Shown here: piece after piece, positions 1-11,095 of the stretch | How positions within the stretch are numbered: the stretch's first letter is position 1 | Layout: each line of letters begins with the position of its first letter | Program-made: the position numbers and the translations under genes | Assembly (NCBI RefSeq): GCF_015706575.1 | Contig: NW_024037056.1 | Location: 8,445,176 to 8,509,175 of the forward strand | Reading direction: 5' to 3' | Length of the DNA: 64,000 bases | Source of the DNA: Patiria miniata | Lineage: Eukaryota > Echinodermata > Asteroidea > Valvatida > Asterinidae | The notes under the pieces: model-generated | What the model was told of the DNA's origin: nothing | The model's input: only the letters and a program-made list of their open reading frames with translations | Database searches by the model: none

Positions 1-613
1 ATCAAACCTTTTGACAATAAAAAACGTGTAACAATTTTTTTTTGTGGCTGAAAACAGACATGTTGCCATTTTTAATTTTTCAATTATTTTAATTTTTTTT
101 TCTTTCATGCGAAAAAAAGATACAGGAATCCTACCCCCACCAAAAAGCCCATGAAAAAGCTGGAATTTCACTTATAGTTAAAAAAATGTCATCTCTGCTA
201 TGAATGCTTGAAATTAGCATAAATCCACTCAGGATCTAACGAAACTGTAAGATGTGTTCAACACATCCTCACTTCCTTAGCAATGCCGCTGAACTCATCT
301 TAACAGTCTGAGGGTCATCTTATCTCATTAAATGTGAGTTAATTTGTATAATCGTTTGGAAATCATTGCAATATGTTCTCGTTAAAGATGAATAATTTCG
401 AGGAAGAAAACTACTATAGAAGCAGATTTAAAAAGATTTCTGATATGTGGGTATTTAATAAAAATAATGAGGGATACGCTGCTATTGGGGTCAAGCCACA
501 ATTATTTGGCACTGACACTACCGTGCCAATTTCATCATTTTAACTGCAAGTAAATGTAATCTTACTTTTGTTTTACAGCACAACAACCCAATTTAGTGGA
601 CACAAAAGGATGT

Positions 614-762
614 TTGTTGTCCAGATCAATAGAAAGCCTCCCTTCAACTACAGGTGAACAGACGGGATTCCCCCAGTTCTTACAAATGTACTTAATAAAG
701 CAATTCTATGATTTTTTGGGTGCAAAATTACATCTCCAGCCTCTTGGAAAACCCCATCTCTC
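614..762. repeat. 149-bp direct repeat, copy 1
   Basis: This block recurs at 1456-1604 in the same orientation and at the same length, with about three mismatches. One frame stays open through this copy, but it hits a stop in copy 2, so the duplication is not clearly coding in that frame. It may be a local duplication or two fragments of one dispersed repeat. Sequence on either side diverges abruptly. Confidence 0.85.
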
Positions 763-1455
763 TCCTTTTTTTAAGGGAAACAAAAATGAACAATATAACT
801 TCCAAACAATGTTATATTGTAAAGTACAATGCAAAATTTCGCATTAAGTCTGACATGTAAATAGCCACTTAATTATACAAACCTCATAAAGTATCAGAAC
901 AAATTGATTTAAAAATGATTGTGTTGAAACAGATCAACAATTTGAATACAATACAATAAGAAGATAAGTGCGACCTTTACAAAAACTATTATTTTGGTAT
1001 CTTGATGTACATACTTCTATTTTTCAGATTACCAATATGTAAACCCAAAATTATCCAGTGTTAAACAATCATCAGGACAAATTATAGGCTAACTATGTGT
1101 TCAGCTATTTACATGTAGAATGTAAAACAAAAATGGGCCTTGATGATCATGAAGCAGCATTTTTCTGGTACTTTGTGAGTTCCCGCCCTGCAACAATTAA
1201 CAGCGGCGTACATGTATTAGATTCTGAATGTGAAGAAACAGTGCAGAATTCAAACTGTGTGCTCTTACAACGAATATGAGAATGATGTCTTGAGAACAAG
1301 TATTAAAGCAAAGAAAAACAAACGAAATGTGTATTATCTTCACACAATGATTTTGGCTCATAGGTGGCACAACAGTGTTGTCAAAATATACAGCTACTGC
1401 ACACACACATCAATAACAATTGGTACCGGTATGTACAATAAATTGGATAAATAAA

Positions 1456-1604
1456 TTGTTGTCCAGATCAATATAAAGCCTCCCTTCAACTACAGGTGAA
1501 CAGACGGGATTTCCCCAGCTCTTACAAATGTACTTAATAAAGCAATTCTATGATTTTTTGGGTGCAAAATTACATCTCCAGCCTCTTGGAAAACCCCATC
1601 TCTC
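1456..1604. repeat. 149-bp direct repeat, copy 2
   Basis: Second copy of the block at 614-762, nearly identical and in the same orientation. It overlaps the start of a possible terminal exon at 1582-1658. Confidence 0.85.
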
Positions 1605-1658
1605 AAGGATACTCCTGTGAATGAACTTCAAACTGCTATGAAAATGATGTCAGAATAA
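1582..1658 (+). CDS. possible 3'-terminal coding exon (very tentative)
   Basis: After a plausible acceptor (ctccag) the frame reads SWKTPSLKDTPVNELQTAMK, then MMSE and a TAA stop. An AATAAA hexamer follows about 75 bp further on. The residue composition looks protein-like and could be the last exon of a gene lying to the left. I found no upstream exon to join to it and do not recognise the family, so chance is a real alternative. Confidence 0.2.
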
Positions 1659-3521
1659 TTCCATAAGAATCCGGGAAGCCAAGTGGGGCAGGACATCATA
1701 AAGCATGTTGTTTTTAATATTGGAAGGGGTTTAAATAAAAGTCATGATAAGATAAGTGTATCATTTATCTGAAACATTTCCAAGGTATTGGTTGTTGATT
1801 GAATCTTGTCCTTTTGATGCACTATTCAGAGAGATATTCAAAAAATTGCTTACAATTTTTGTACACTTTTGCAAAATATGTATTCGATTTCTACACTGTA
1901 AACATGGTCAAAATGCTATTCAAATGCTGCAAAATTAAACTGATGGGCATTAGTACATCTGGACTATGTTTGAGTTTGAATAATTAAAAGATTTTTTTTT
2001 AAAGAGGTTTTAATTAAACAGGTGTTGCTGTACGCAAAGTAAATTGTAATAAATGAAAGTAATGAAACTGGGTACATGCATAGAGCAACTTTTCATGAAC
2101 ATACCCAAGAAATGTCACGACTATAGGTCAAAGGGTTTTGGAATTATGGTTAATTAATTATTCATATGTACGAATGGTAATTCAGATCTGTGTACACGAA
2201 GTATATGGGAGTTTTCAGAGCGAGTGGCACGGACATTTTTTTGGGTATTAAAAGATGTGCAAAGCTCGAGGCTAAAAAGTCATAACAGCTCGGGTCATGA
2301 ATAATATTTTCACGACTATCGCGGAAAAACGGATTCCGCCCCCCCCCCCCGGCCCTTTTAAGATTAAAGATGAAAGTGGAAAGTTGGAGATAAAAACCCC
2401 GCAAATTGGCACTTTCATCAAATGTTACACATTGACTAACTTGGGAAAAAACGCAGACTTCTCTTCAATTTTCAAGGAAAGGAGAAATTGTACAACGGAA
2501 TACTTGATGTGTAATTTTGTACATGAGACGAAACACATGGAGGGAGTCCTGGGGTGTTTTACGCCAACCTAACAAGAAAACTGTTCAGGCTTTGGGCATC
2601 GGTCACTGGTTGAGCATTTTCACAACTTTGATTATGCCTAGATGACGTACTTGTTCTGACGTAATGAGAACCAAAGTTTGAGGCCAGTGATTTTAGGTAA
2701 AACAGACAATATGTTTGTTGTCTCAACAAATAATGAATCATGTTCTCTTACTTTTGTTCACATAAAGCAAAGAAAACTTGGTAGATCAATGTTTTTTTAA
2801 GAATATGGAAAGCAGGACGACTAGTGGTGCGAAATATGTCAGATTTTCTTGTGAAAATAATGTTTGACTGGATGGAGCAGAGTGTTGTCTGTTCCATGTA
2901 CCGGTAGCACACCTTAAAGTTTCCCCTGCTTTCTTACTTTGTAATATTATTAACCTAAATAAACAGTTCTTTTCCATCATAATTTAATTCCAGAAATGCT
3001 TTCAAACATGCCATGTTTGAAAACGTAACACATGCCATGTTTGAAAACACAACAGCACCAGGTGGTTTTGGTTGGCTTTTTATTGCACCTGCATGAATTT
3101 GTTTCTGGTTTATGGTCACAATAAAATACACCTCTGTATAAGCAATTTGAGCCCTTCACCTGACTACCCTTGAAGAAAAAAAAAGACATACATGATACAT
3201 GTGTATAAACAACACCCTAATAATAAATTGTTATGGTTTCCAAGTATCATGATTTACGTGAACTCAAAATCCCCTCAAAAGCTTTTAACACTGCCATTTG
3301 TCTTTACATTTGAAGTTAGTAAATGTTTGCAGAAAGTAAGTCTGAAAAAAAAAATCTGAAATTCCTTAACATGTTTGTCTCCATTATGTTATCCAATGAC
3401 ATTCAAAGTAAAATTATACTTTTGGCAAGGAAAAAAAACCTGAAAAACAAACAAAGGTATTCAAGTAAAGAGACAGAATAACGTAGTTGAGGTTTCAAAA
3501 AGAAATACTGGCAGGGTGATG

Positions 3522-4080
3522 ATTATTCAAATTAGGTTTTGCCCTTCACCGACATTTTTTTGTAAACACTGTATACTTACGGTAGTGTGCTACCTCCCGA
3601 GTGAAAGTTGGAAAAAGTCACTCGGGTGGGACTCGAACCCACGACCTCCTGCCTTCTAGTGCAGCTGTCTTAGCACTCGACCACCGCGCTAACGGGATCG
3701 GTTGGCCGGTTCGAATCTCATGCACATACATAACATAGCAGCGGGTACCGCATAAACTATTATTAGATGGAATTTTGCGTCGGGGTGATATTATTCAATT
3801 AGGTTTTGCCCTTCACTGACGTTTACAATTTTTTTTTTTATACACTGTATACTCAGTGTGCTACCTCCCGAGTGAAAGTTGTAAAAAATCACTCCGGTGG
3901 GACTTGAACCCACGACCTCCTGCCTTCTAGTGCAGCTGTCTTACCACTCGACCACCGAGCTAACGGGATCGGTTGGCCGGTTGGAATCTGATGTACATAG
4001 CAGCGGGTACAGCATAAACTATTATAAGATGGAATTTTGCTTCGGGAGGATATAAATCAAATAAGATTTTGCCCTTCACC
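3522..4080 (-). repeat. tandem pair of tRNA-derived SINE-like units
   Basis: Two head-to-tail units of about 262 bp start at 3522 and 3789, and a partial third start lies near 4045. Each begins with an attaggttttgcccttcac-type motif. On the minus strand each unit contains an A-box-like stretch (GTGGTCGAGTGCTAAGAC) followed by an extended B box (GGGTTCGAGTCCC, plus-strand 3629-3641 in unit 1). The flanks do not pair as a tRNA acceptor stem, so this is a tRNA-like SINE or relic and not a functional tRNA gene. Confidence 0.6.
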
Positions 4081-5145
4081 TTTTTTTTTATATATAATAG
4101 TGATGATTATTGATAGATTCTCAAAATTTAATGTCCTGTTTGAAAAGATGATTACATTACTCGATATTTTGTACCATTTTCAAAATGTATTCTGAAAATT
4201 GCTTTACAAATATGTTCTTAAATTGAAATAGCATATTGTGTAACTAAATTGTGTGTGATTTTGAAACATTAAAAGATATTTAATTTTATGTCGGCATATT
4301 CTGTGACAATATAAACCAGTAATCAAGTCTATACTGCAGCCTAATGAAAGCCTACATTGCCCGCCCCCTTGCCAAGTTAAAAATTATCTGGATTTTCTCC
4401 TTATTTTACGGAAATTTAAAAAAACTTATTTTAACTCCATTTGGCAGTTATATCATTCCTTTCAAATGTTACTCAGAGGTGGTCTAACAGCAGGTGCAGC
4501 ACCGCTTCACCTTGTACAAGTAATGACAATAGGCAGTCTTACAATGGCTAAGCGTCCTGAATGATGATTGGAAAAAAAAAAGGAATTCCCCATTTTCCCC
4601 CAGCCTACAGTCGCACTAAAAGCCTATTCAAGATCAGTTGGCCTGAGGTAGATTGAGTTATTTCCTCTTCGCTTCAAAAAAGTATTTGAACTCCTATGCG
4701 TCACTGTGTTTTTTTCAATTGGTTACGCTGATATTTTTCAGTATCATGAGTAGCAGGTAAAACAAAAAACCTCAAAGGATCTGGCTGTATTCACGCTCAT
4801 TCACCTACATGTGTATCACTAGTCGTGTTTAATACGACACATAACAATAGTGAACAGGACGGCGAAGCCACTGTCACCATGGTTATACAGATGCCTAGCA
4901 ACAACATGCCAGGTGCCATCCAGTCCAGTCGGCAACCGCACTCACATATTGCCCCATTGACTTTGTACATGAAAGAAACTTGTGATGTGAAATTAATCAA
5001 AAAAATCCAAACCAATCCAATGAAAAAATAGCAGGTCGGTGAAAATGTTAGCAGGGCAGCCCGCAAATTTTATTTTCCCAAACAAAATCGGACAATATCA
5101 AAAGATTCATGATTTCCAAGGCTTTCGAGATATTAAAGTTATATA

Positions 5146-6774
5146 CAGTCGGCTCCCGTTATAACGAGGTCCGATGGACTTTCACAATACTGTCGTTATA
5201 GCCGGAACCTCGCTAAAACCGGAGCGCAGTTTTCCCCATTCGTTGTGCATAAGGTACGGTACATGTGCGTGCGTGTTTTAATCGTGTAACGCACGTCCGA
5301 AGACATGAAAAGATGGTCATTTGTTGGTATGTACGTCTGTTAACAATGTATATTAAATATTTAACAGATGGTGATGAATAAATGAAATAAATAAAATACC
5401 TTTAAGGGAACATTGTTCAATATTTGAGCACCTGAATCCGGAGGAAAAGGCATCATCGCTGAGAAGAATCAGGCAAGTAGGTCACTCGCACTCGTGCCGA
5501 GTGACATTTTGCTTTCATTTTGCATTTGCTGGAATCGGGCGAGAGAGGGCGCCAATACATGCATTACTTCCGGGTTTTAATGACTCCTGATCCTTAGATG
5601 CCTTTTGGTTGTTGACTTTTTGGAACAGTTGGGTATTATTGTTTCTGAAGGGATTCTTTGAAATTGTAATTATTTCGGTTAACTATAGCGCACATTCGTG
5701 CCAAGTGACATTTTGCTTTCGTTTTGCATTTGCTGGAATCGGGCAAGAGAGGGCGCTAATATTACTTCCGGGTTTAAGTGTCTCCATGTGTAATTTCGCA
5801 GCAATTGGTGATTATTGTTTGTCGGGAGGGATTCTTTTAAGATAATAATAATAAATAAACAAAAGTAATAATTTTGGATTAAAATTTGTACAATGTATAT
5901 GTGGTGGGGCGTTTGAAGATCTTGGAAACCTGTTTTCATTGGGATTGTTTTTTCGGCGGGGCCGGAGGGGTTCTTAATTTGTTTAAGATTTTTATTTTTT
6001 TATTCTTTTTTGGGGGTGGGAACCACGGTATGTTTTAAACTTTATTTTTTGAAGACAGACTGAATTATCTCTTTTTGGAAGTTGTGGTGGCTCTGAAAAG
6101 AGCCTTTTGTTTTGTGATGCTGTGTTCTTTACTTCGTATTTTTTTTTATAGCCACAAGCCAACAATAGGGAGCAATTACGCACCCGATGTTCGGGCGGTA
6201 GTACTAAAGGCTATTCCTTACAACGTTAACACTTAACTCCTGAGCGCCCCCTATTGTTAGTTTGTAATAATATAGAAACGTGGTACCGCAGTCGTAAGCA
6301 AACTTCAAACCTGGTCGCGCTAAGGGAAACCGCAGCGGGGGATTAGCGACTAGACCAGCGGTCCACTGCGCCGATTATCACAGTCCCATTGAATTTATTT
6401 ATAAAGATCGGCGAGATGAAATAACGTTGGGTTGAAGTCTTTACAAAGGTACATTGATGGGTGAAGCTTAAGTGTGTTGCTTGAATTGGAAGACGGGAGC
6501 ATGATACCCGTTTCGGGACAAAAGGTCTGTCGTTGACAAGCTGCAATGCCCGTAGTTTTGAAAAGATGTCGTTGTAAATGGGTTGAGAACAATGCTTTTC
6601 CTCGCATTGGGTCGGCCAAAATCGTCGTAATAGCCGAAGTCTCGTTATGTCCGTGCACGTAATAACCAAATATTTCCCCATAGTAATGTACACAAATTGA
6701 TCGGGACTGGGAGAATGTGCTCGTTACATCAGGGTTATCGTTATGACCGAGCTCTTTATAACGGGAGTCGACTG
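5146..6774. mobile_element. pogo/Tigger-like Tc1/mariner element, non-autonomous
   Basis: Ends are CAGTCGGCTCCCGTTATAAC on the left and the inverse (TTATAACGGGAGTCGACTG) on the right, flanked by TA on both sides (5144-5145 and 6775-6776). CAGTCGACTC-type termini with a TA target are typical of pogo/Tigger elements. No transposase ORF is visible. Inside, a segment of about 90 bp is repeated directly (near 5485-5580 and 5690-5780, both with a gagagagggcgc-like core). A 162-bp relative lies at 19148-19309. Confidence 0.8.
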
Positions 6775-6814
6775 TAACAAGGAATAACGATGTTTAAATC
6801 ACCGACGATTGGCA

Positions 6815-6890
6815 GCTGATTCGTGGACTGGTTGGAAGTAGTGCTGACTTCTAATCAGGTGATCCGAGTTCAAATCTCAGTGAGCATTTT
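6815..6890 (+). repeat. tRNA-like fragment (SINE head or relic)
   Basis: An internal promoter-like arrangement is visible: TGGACTGGTTGGAAGTAGTGC resembles an A box and GAGTTCAAATCTC resembles a B box about 35 bp later. No acceptor stem pairs across the ends, so it is unlikely to be a working tRNA. Confidence 0.35.
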
Positions 6891-9800
6891 TCACTTCTTC
6901 TCATTTTACCTTTTAAATAAATAAAGTGAGGAAGGAACATTTCCCACAAGACGTAAAGCCTATTTTGGGTTTGTGTTCTGGAAAACAAGGCATTAGATAA
7001 GCATGCAATGGACCAATCAGAAGATTGGAAGCGGATGTCATTTGGGAAAAAAGATTTGCCGGATGCCCGCCCTGCTAAAACCCCTAGTGGAGACTACCGA
7101 ATAACAGGTGTAATCGATCACGTCCTAACCCGTGAATGTGCATATTATTCATTCGGTTTTCCTTGATATCAAGTGAAATTTATTTATTTAATTTAATCTT
7201 TTTTTATAACATCTTTATGGTCTTAAAGTTTTACATGGGAAAAATCAATATATCGAATATTGCTTGATATTACATTTCTGATATATATCGATTATCGAAC
7301 ATTCTGATATCGACGGCGTTTAATAGTGCACGCAGCACGTGCAGTGTGCTCAACCTAAAAAATACTAGTTAAAATAATGGTTACTTTATCAGTCAAGTTT
7401 ACGCTAAATACTGACACAAATTACACTGGGAACCCCCACTGTTCAATAAAGTCCCTATAAAAATAACAGCTATCAAAAGTAAATATTGGGTTTTGTGTAA
7501 CGAGTGTCGAGTTAGATATTAAATGTAAGATGAAAGTCCACCTACAAGTAGGATCAATCGAGTTCACCAGATAAGATAAAGAAATTAAAGCATTTATTAA
7601 TAATTCAACCATCATAAACAATTTCAGTACAAATGTTCTGGCACAGGGCAGTTGCTAGTGACCACCAAAGAGTTACAATCTGTGCATCTTATCCAAATAA
7701 TCTGGGCACCAAAGGGTTAACAAACAATGTATTTCAGTTGTAATTTGTTATTGTTTGATTTTTAAAAATTGTTTGTGACTTTCCAAATGGTGCCTAACAA
7801 CCCGTATATAACAAACACGAATGGGCCTTTCCGAAAATTCTCTGTAGTGTGATCATGGTGTGATTTTCAAGAAAGGCCCCTACAACAAAGAAATCAGCCG
7901 TTAGTTTTGCCCGCCTAAAGTGAAGTAAACACGCAACAAAGAGGCTACCACTGTAATTGCCTATTTCAGTTCCAGTACCTCACAATTAGTAAATTTACAC
8001 AAGTGTTACTGAAGGTGAAATATTCAAAGTCACAAATCTCTGTCCCAAGTTGTAAGGCTGGTGAATCTCTCCTCAAAATTACGACTTTTGTTTGAATATA
8101 CACCCTACTATGAAAGGGGATTTTTTTTTAAGCTACTCCCACCTCTTCTTAGCATTACTTTTCCCCTGAGCTATTTTCCCCCTATTTGCATCAGTAAAAT
8201 GCTTGATACCGGTATGTACTGATTGCATGTTTTTTTTTCCAAAAAGACAAACATTGCGATGAATAATAAAAAACTTTTAAAGCAATTTCCCACGTAAATG
8301 AAAAATATAGCAGTATTTACCCTTCCTAAAATAGAACCTTCCAAAAAAAACCAACGCGATTTGTTTTTTTTTATACTCAGCCAGGCACTGGGGCCAAACA
8401 ACAATAGCAGTGATAGTAGTGTTGTGCCCACCAATGGTAACCACCTGGATGTGTGTACATGTACATGTACATGTGTGAGATGGTGTGGCGTAGTAGTAAA
8501 TCAGAAGGGTCAGGTGGCTGGAGCTGCCAGCTGGGGATCTGCAGCAGCCTTAGTGATGACCAGATGAGTCATGCTTAGCTACTCAATGTACAGCTTAAGC
8601 AGGTAGGTGGCGGTTGAAATGATTTTTTAATGAATACAAGCCAGTATGACCAATGCACAGCACAAAGGAAATATTGCAGTGCAGCAGCAACAAAGAGCAG
8701 CAGAGCTACGTGCACAACAGCCCAGCAAAGCATATGCAAATGAAAGGGGGAAACAATATTAATAGTGCGTCTAGTGGCAGTGCAAAGCAGAGCATTAATG
8801 CTTGAAGTAGAGAGCAGCATAATAATAACATAGCATAGCACAGCACAATGCAGCACAGAGCTTAAACAGGTGCAGCACAGCAAACAACACAATTGACATG
8901 TCAAACACAAGTTGCACGGATGCAAAAGTGCATTTTTACATGTACCAGTATACATGTTCCTAAGAATAATAAAGCCCCTAAAACTTAAAAGGAAGCACAA
9001 ATTAAACAGAAGAGTAGGCAATTGCATACGTTTGCAAAAGCGCAACATGCCAGAATATACATAAACCACCATAACTGCTGGCATATAATAGGGATCGCAG
9101 CAGAGCAAAGCAAAACATCAGAGGGGATCCAAATAATGGTTTCCAATTTGGTAGGGCAGTGCCAAATATACCGAATATTCAATCATCCACCAAAAATAAT
9201 TTGTATTTGAAAAATGGGAGCTGTATCATAAAAACATCCACAATGGTGTTTTATTCTATAGGCTGCATGGTTCATTTAATATTTTGTCAAATACCACACC
9301 TTTGTGAAAAGCCGTTGTATAAATGTGCATGATTTAAGAGCTTCAGTGAGGAATATTAGCTCAATTTGAGATCTGTCAAACATCATCAGTCATCCTGCTA
9401 CCTCAAAAATACATATCTCAATACAATAATTTATTCCTATTTAAAAAGTTACTTAAACTTACATGGATGTATGCAGCTCTTTTTCAATTTTTGACAAGCA
9501 CAGGTGTGTGCAATTCCCAATCAGTGACAAGTTTAGGCTAGCGAACATGTAACTTAGTATTTAACTTGATCACCGTAATTTGAATATTCAATCAAGTCTG
9601 AGTTAGCACTTTCAAATGCTCATTTTTATATGAAAATACAGAGTACTAATTCGGGAGGGTGTGCAGCAAAGTAAGGGCAACTTTTTTCATTTCTATTGAA
9701 GGTGAAACTTGGAGAAAAAAATCCTTTTTCCTCAAGGCACTCTGTACATGTACAATGTAGGTAAAGCAACTCTAAAATGTGCAGTGCAACGGCTTAGAGA

Positions 9801-10765
9801 AATATAATGGTGTGAGCTCTAACACCTAAACCATATGCCATCATTTTGTAGTAATGTAGTTCAACCATATGTTACCACTTGCCACATTTCAAATGTACAC
9901 GTATACCGGTACTGCATCAATCAATATTGTCATTTTGTGGAGTGATGCAATAACAAAATTCCCCTCACTATAAAAGACTTTCACTTGTACAAATTAAATT
10001 ATGCAATCATGCATAATTGCACAATTTGTGTATGTGTGAACACTAATAAATAAATGTTTCAGTTGAATTTAAAGTTCTTTTACATAGTTGTTCTTACCAA
10101 ATATAAAGAGTTACCATTCTATATATATGTCTGTAGTGTATTAATCCATTCTTGGATTTACTTTGCAATATTTTCATCATATTTCACAGCATGGTGATGG
10201 CTGCATTTACATAAAAAGATAGTTATGAGGTAAAAAAGAAATTAAAATAATTTATCAAATTTATGCATACTTTTTGGTGGTTAAAATTTGAATAAACATG
10301 AGTGTCAAAATTAGCCTTGAAATGAAAACAGGACTTTGAAATGTATCAAGATTTAAGTTTTATCAAGTTTTTAAGTTTAAAATGCATGCAGTGTTACACG
10401 TATAATGGGCCAATGGGGCATGAGATACACAAAGTTGAATGTGGGAACTATTGTTGTTTATGCGCAAACACCACTTTATGAAACTTCTGACCAATCATAT
10501 TCCACTCTAGTACCTGGAGCTCCAGGGGATCAGTAAGTAGACCTAGAAGAACAAATACGCATGTTTGGCAAAGAGCCAGGATGCCTATGGTTAAATAAAT
10601 ATAAAGCCTAGATATGAGTACAATAGCACTGAGCTTTGCCCAAGTCAAACTTAGGTCAATTGGTGAAGGCTGCAGACAGCATTGTAATGTCAAAATACAA
10701 AAAGGCTGAATAACAAAGTCTCTAAAGTCTAAGGGCGCCATCACCATGACAAGATTTGTGGTTAG
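6891..10765. other. non-coding interval, AT-rich
   Basis: No exon-like open frame with splice sites was recognised on either strand. The stretch at about 8640-8900 is low-complexity (AGCACA/CAGCAG-rich) and gives long but compositionally biased open frames. A short (ACATGT)n tract lies near 8455-8475. Confidence 0.6.
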
Positions 10766-10769
10766 TTAA

Positions 10770-11091
10770 AGAGGTTGTGGAATGCTCGAAGACATTTCCG
10801 TAATTTTTGGTGCATTCCTGTTATGCTACTGTGTATGCTACTCGTGTATGCTACTGTGCATCGGAAGTCCTGTTTATTACGTCACGATTTACTGTGTTTT
10901 GTATGCTGCCCGCAACGACGACTTTTACACAGTTGCACGTTCGGGTCGAAACTGGACCTGAAAAACAGCTCTCAAAAGTACCTTTTGTACTCATTTCATG
11001 ACAGAAACAATAGTCGTTTTTATTTCATCACACCTTAGGCTACATATACCCGAAAAATGACGGAAATGTCTTCGAGCATTCCACAACCTCT
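10770..11091. mobile_element. MITE with TTAA target duplication
   Basis: A 322-bp element with a near-perfect terminal inverted repeat of about 33 bp beginning AGAGGTTGTGGAATGCTCG. TTAA lies immediately outside both ends (10766-10769 and 11092-11095). A TTAA target is characteristic of piggyBac and Kolobok superfamilies. The interior has no transposase. Confidence 0.85.
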
Positions 11092-11095
11092 TTAA

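Noticed and set aside
373..543. 56-residue open frame (MFSLKMNNFEEENYYRSRF...)
   Set aside because: Short, AT-rich, no family resemblance; open frames of this size are expected by chance in 64 kb.
4797..5066. Hydrophobic 89-residue minus-strand open frame
   Set aside because: No splice sites or homologue recognised. Apparent membrane segment comes from T-rich composition.
8575..9108. 177-residue minus-strand open frame rich in Cys and Leu
   Set aside because: Falls on an AGCACA/CAGCAG-rich low-complexity tract; no splice context or domain.
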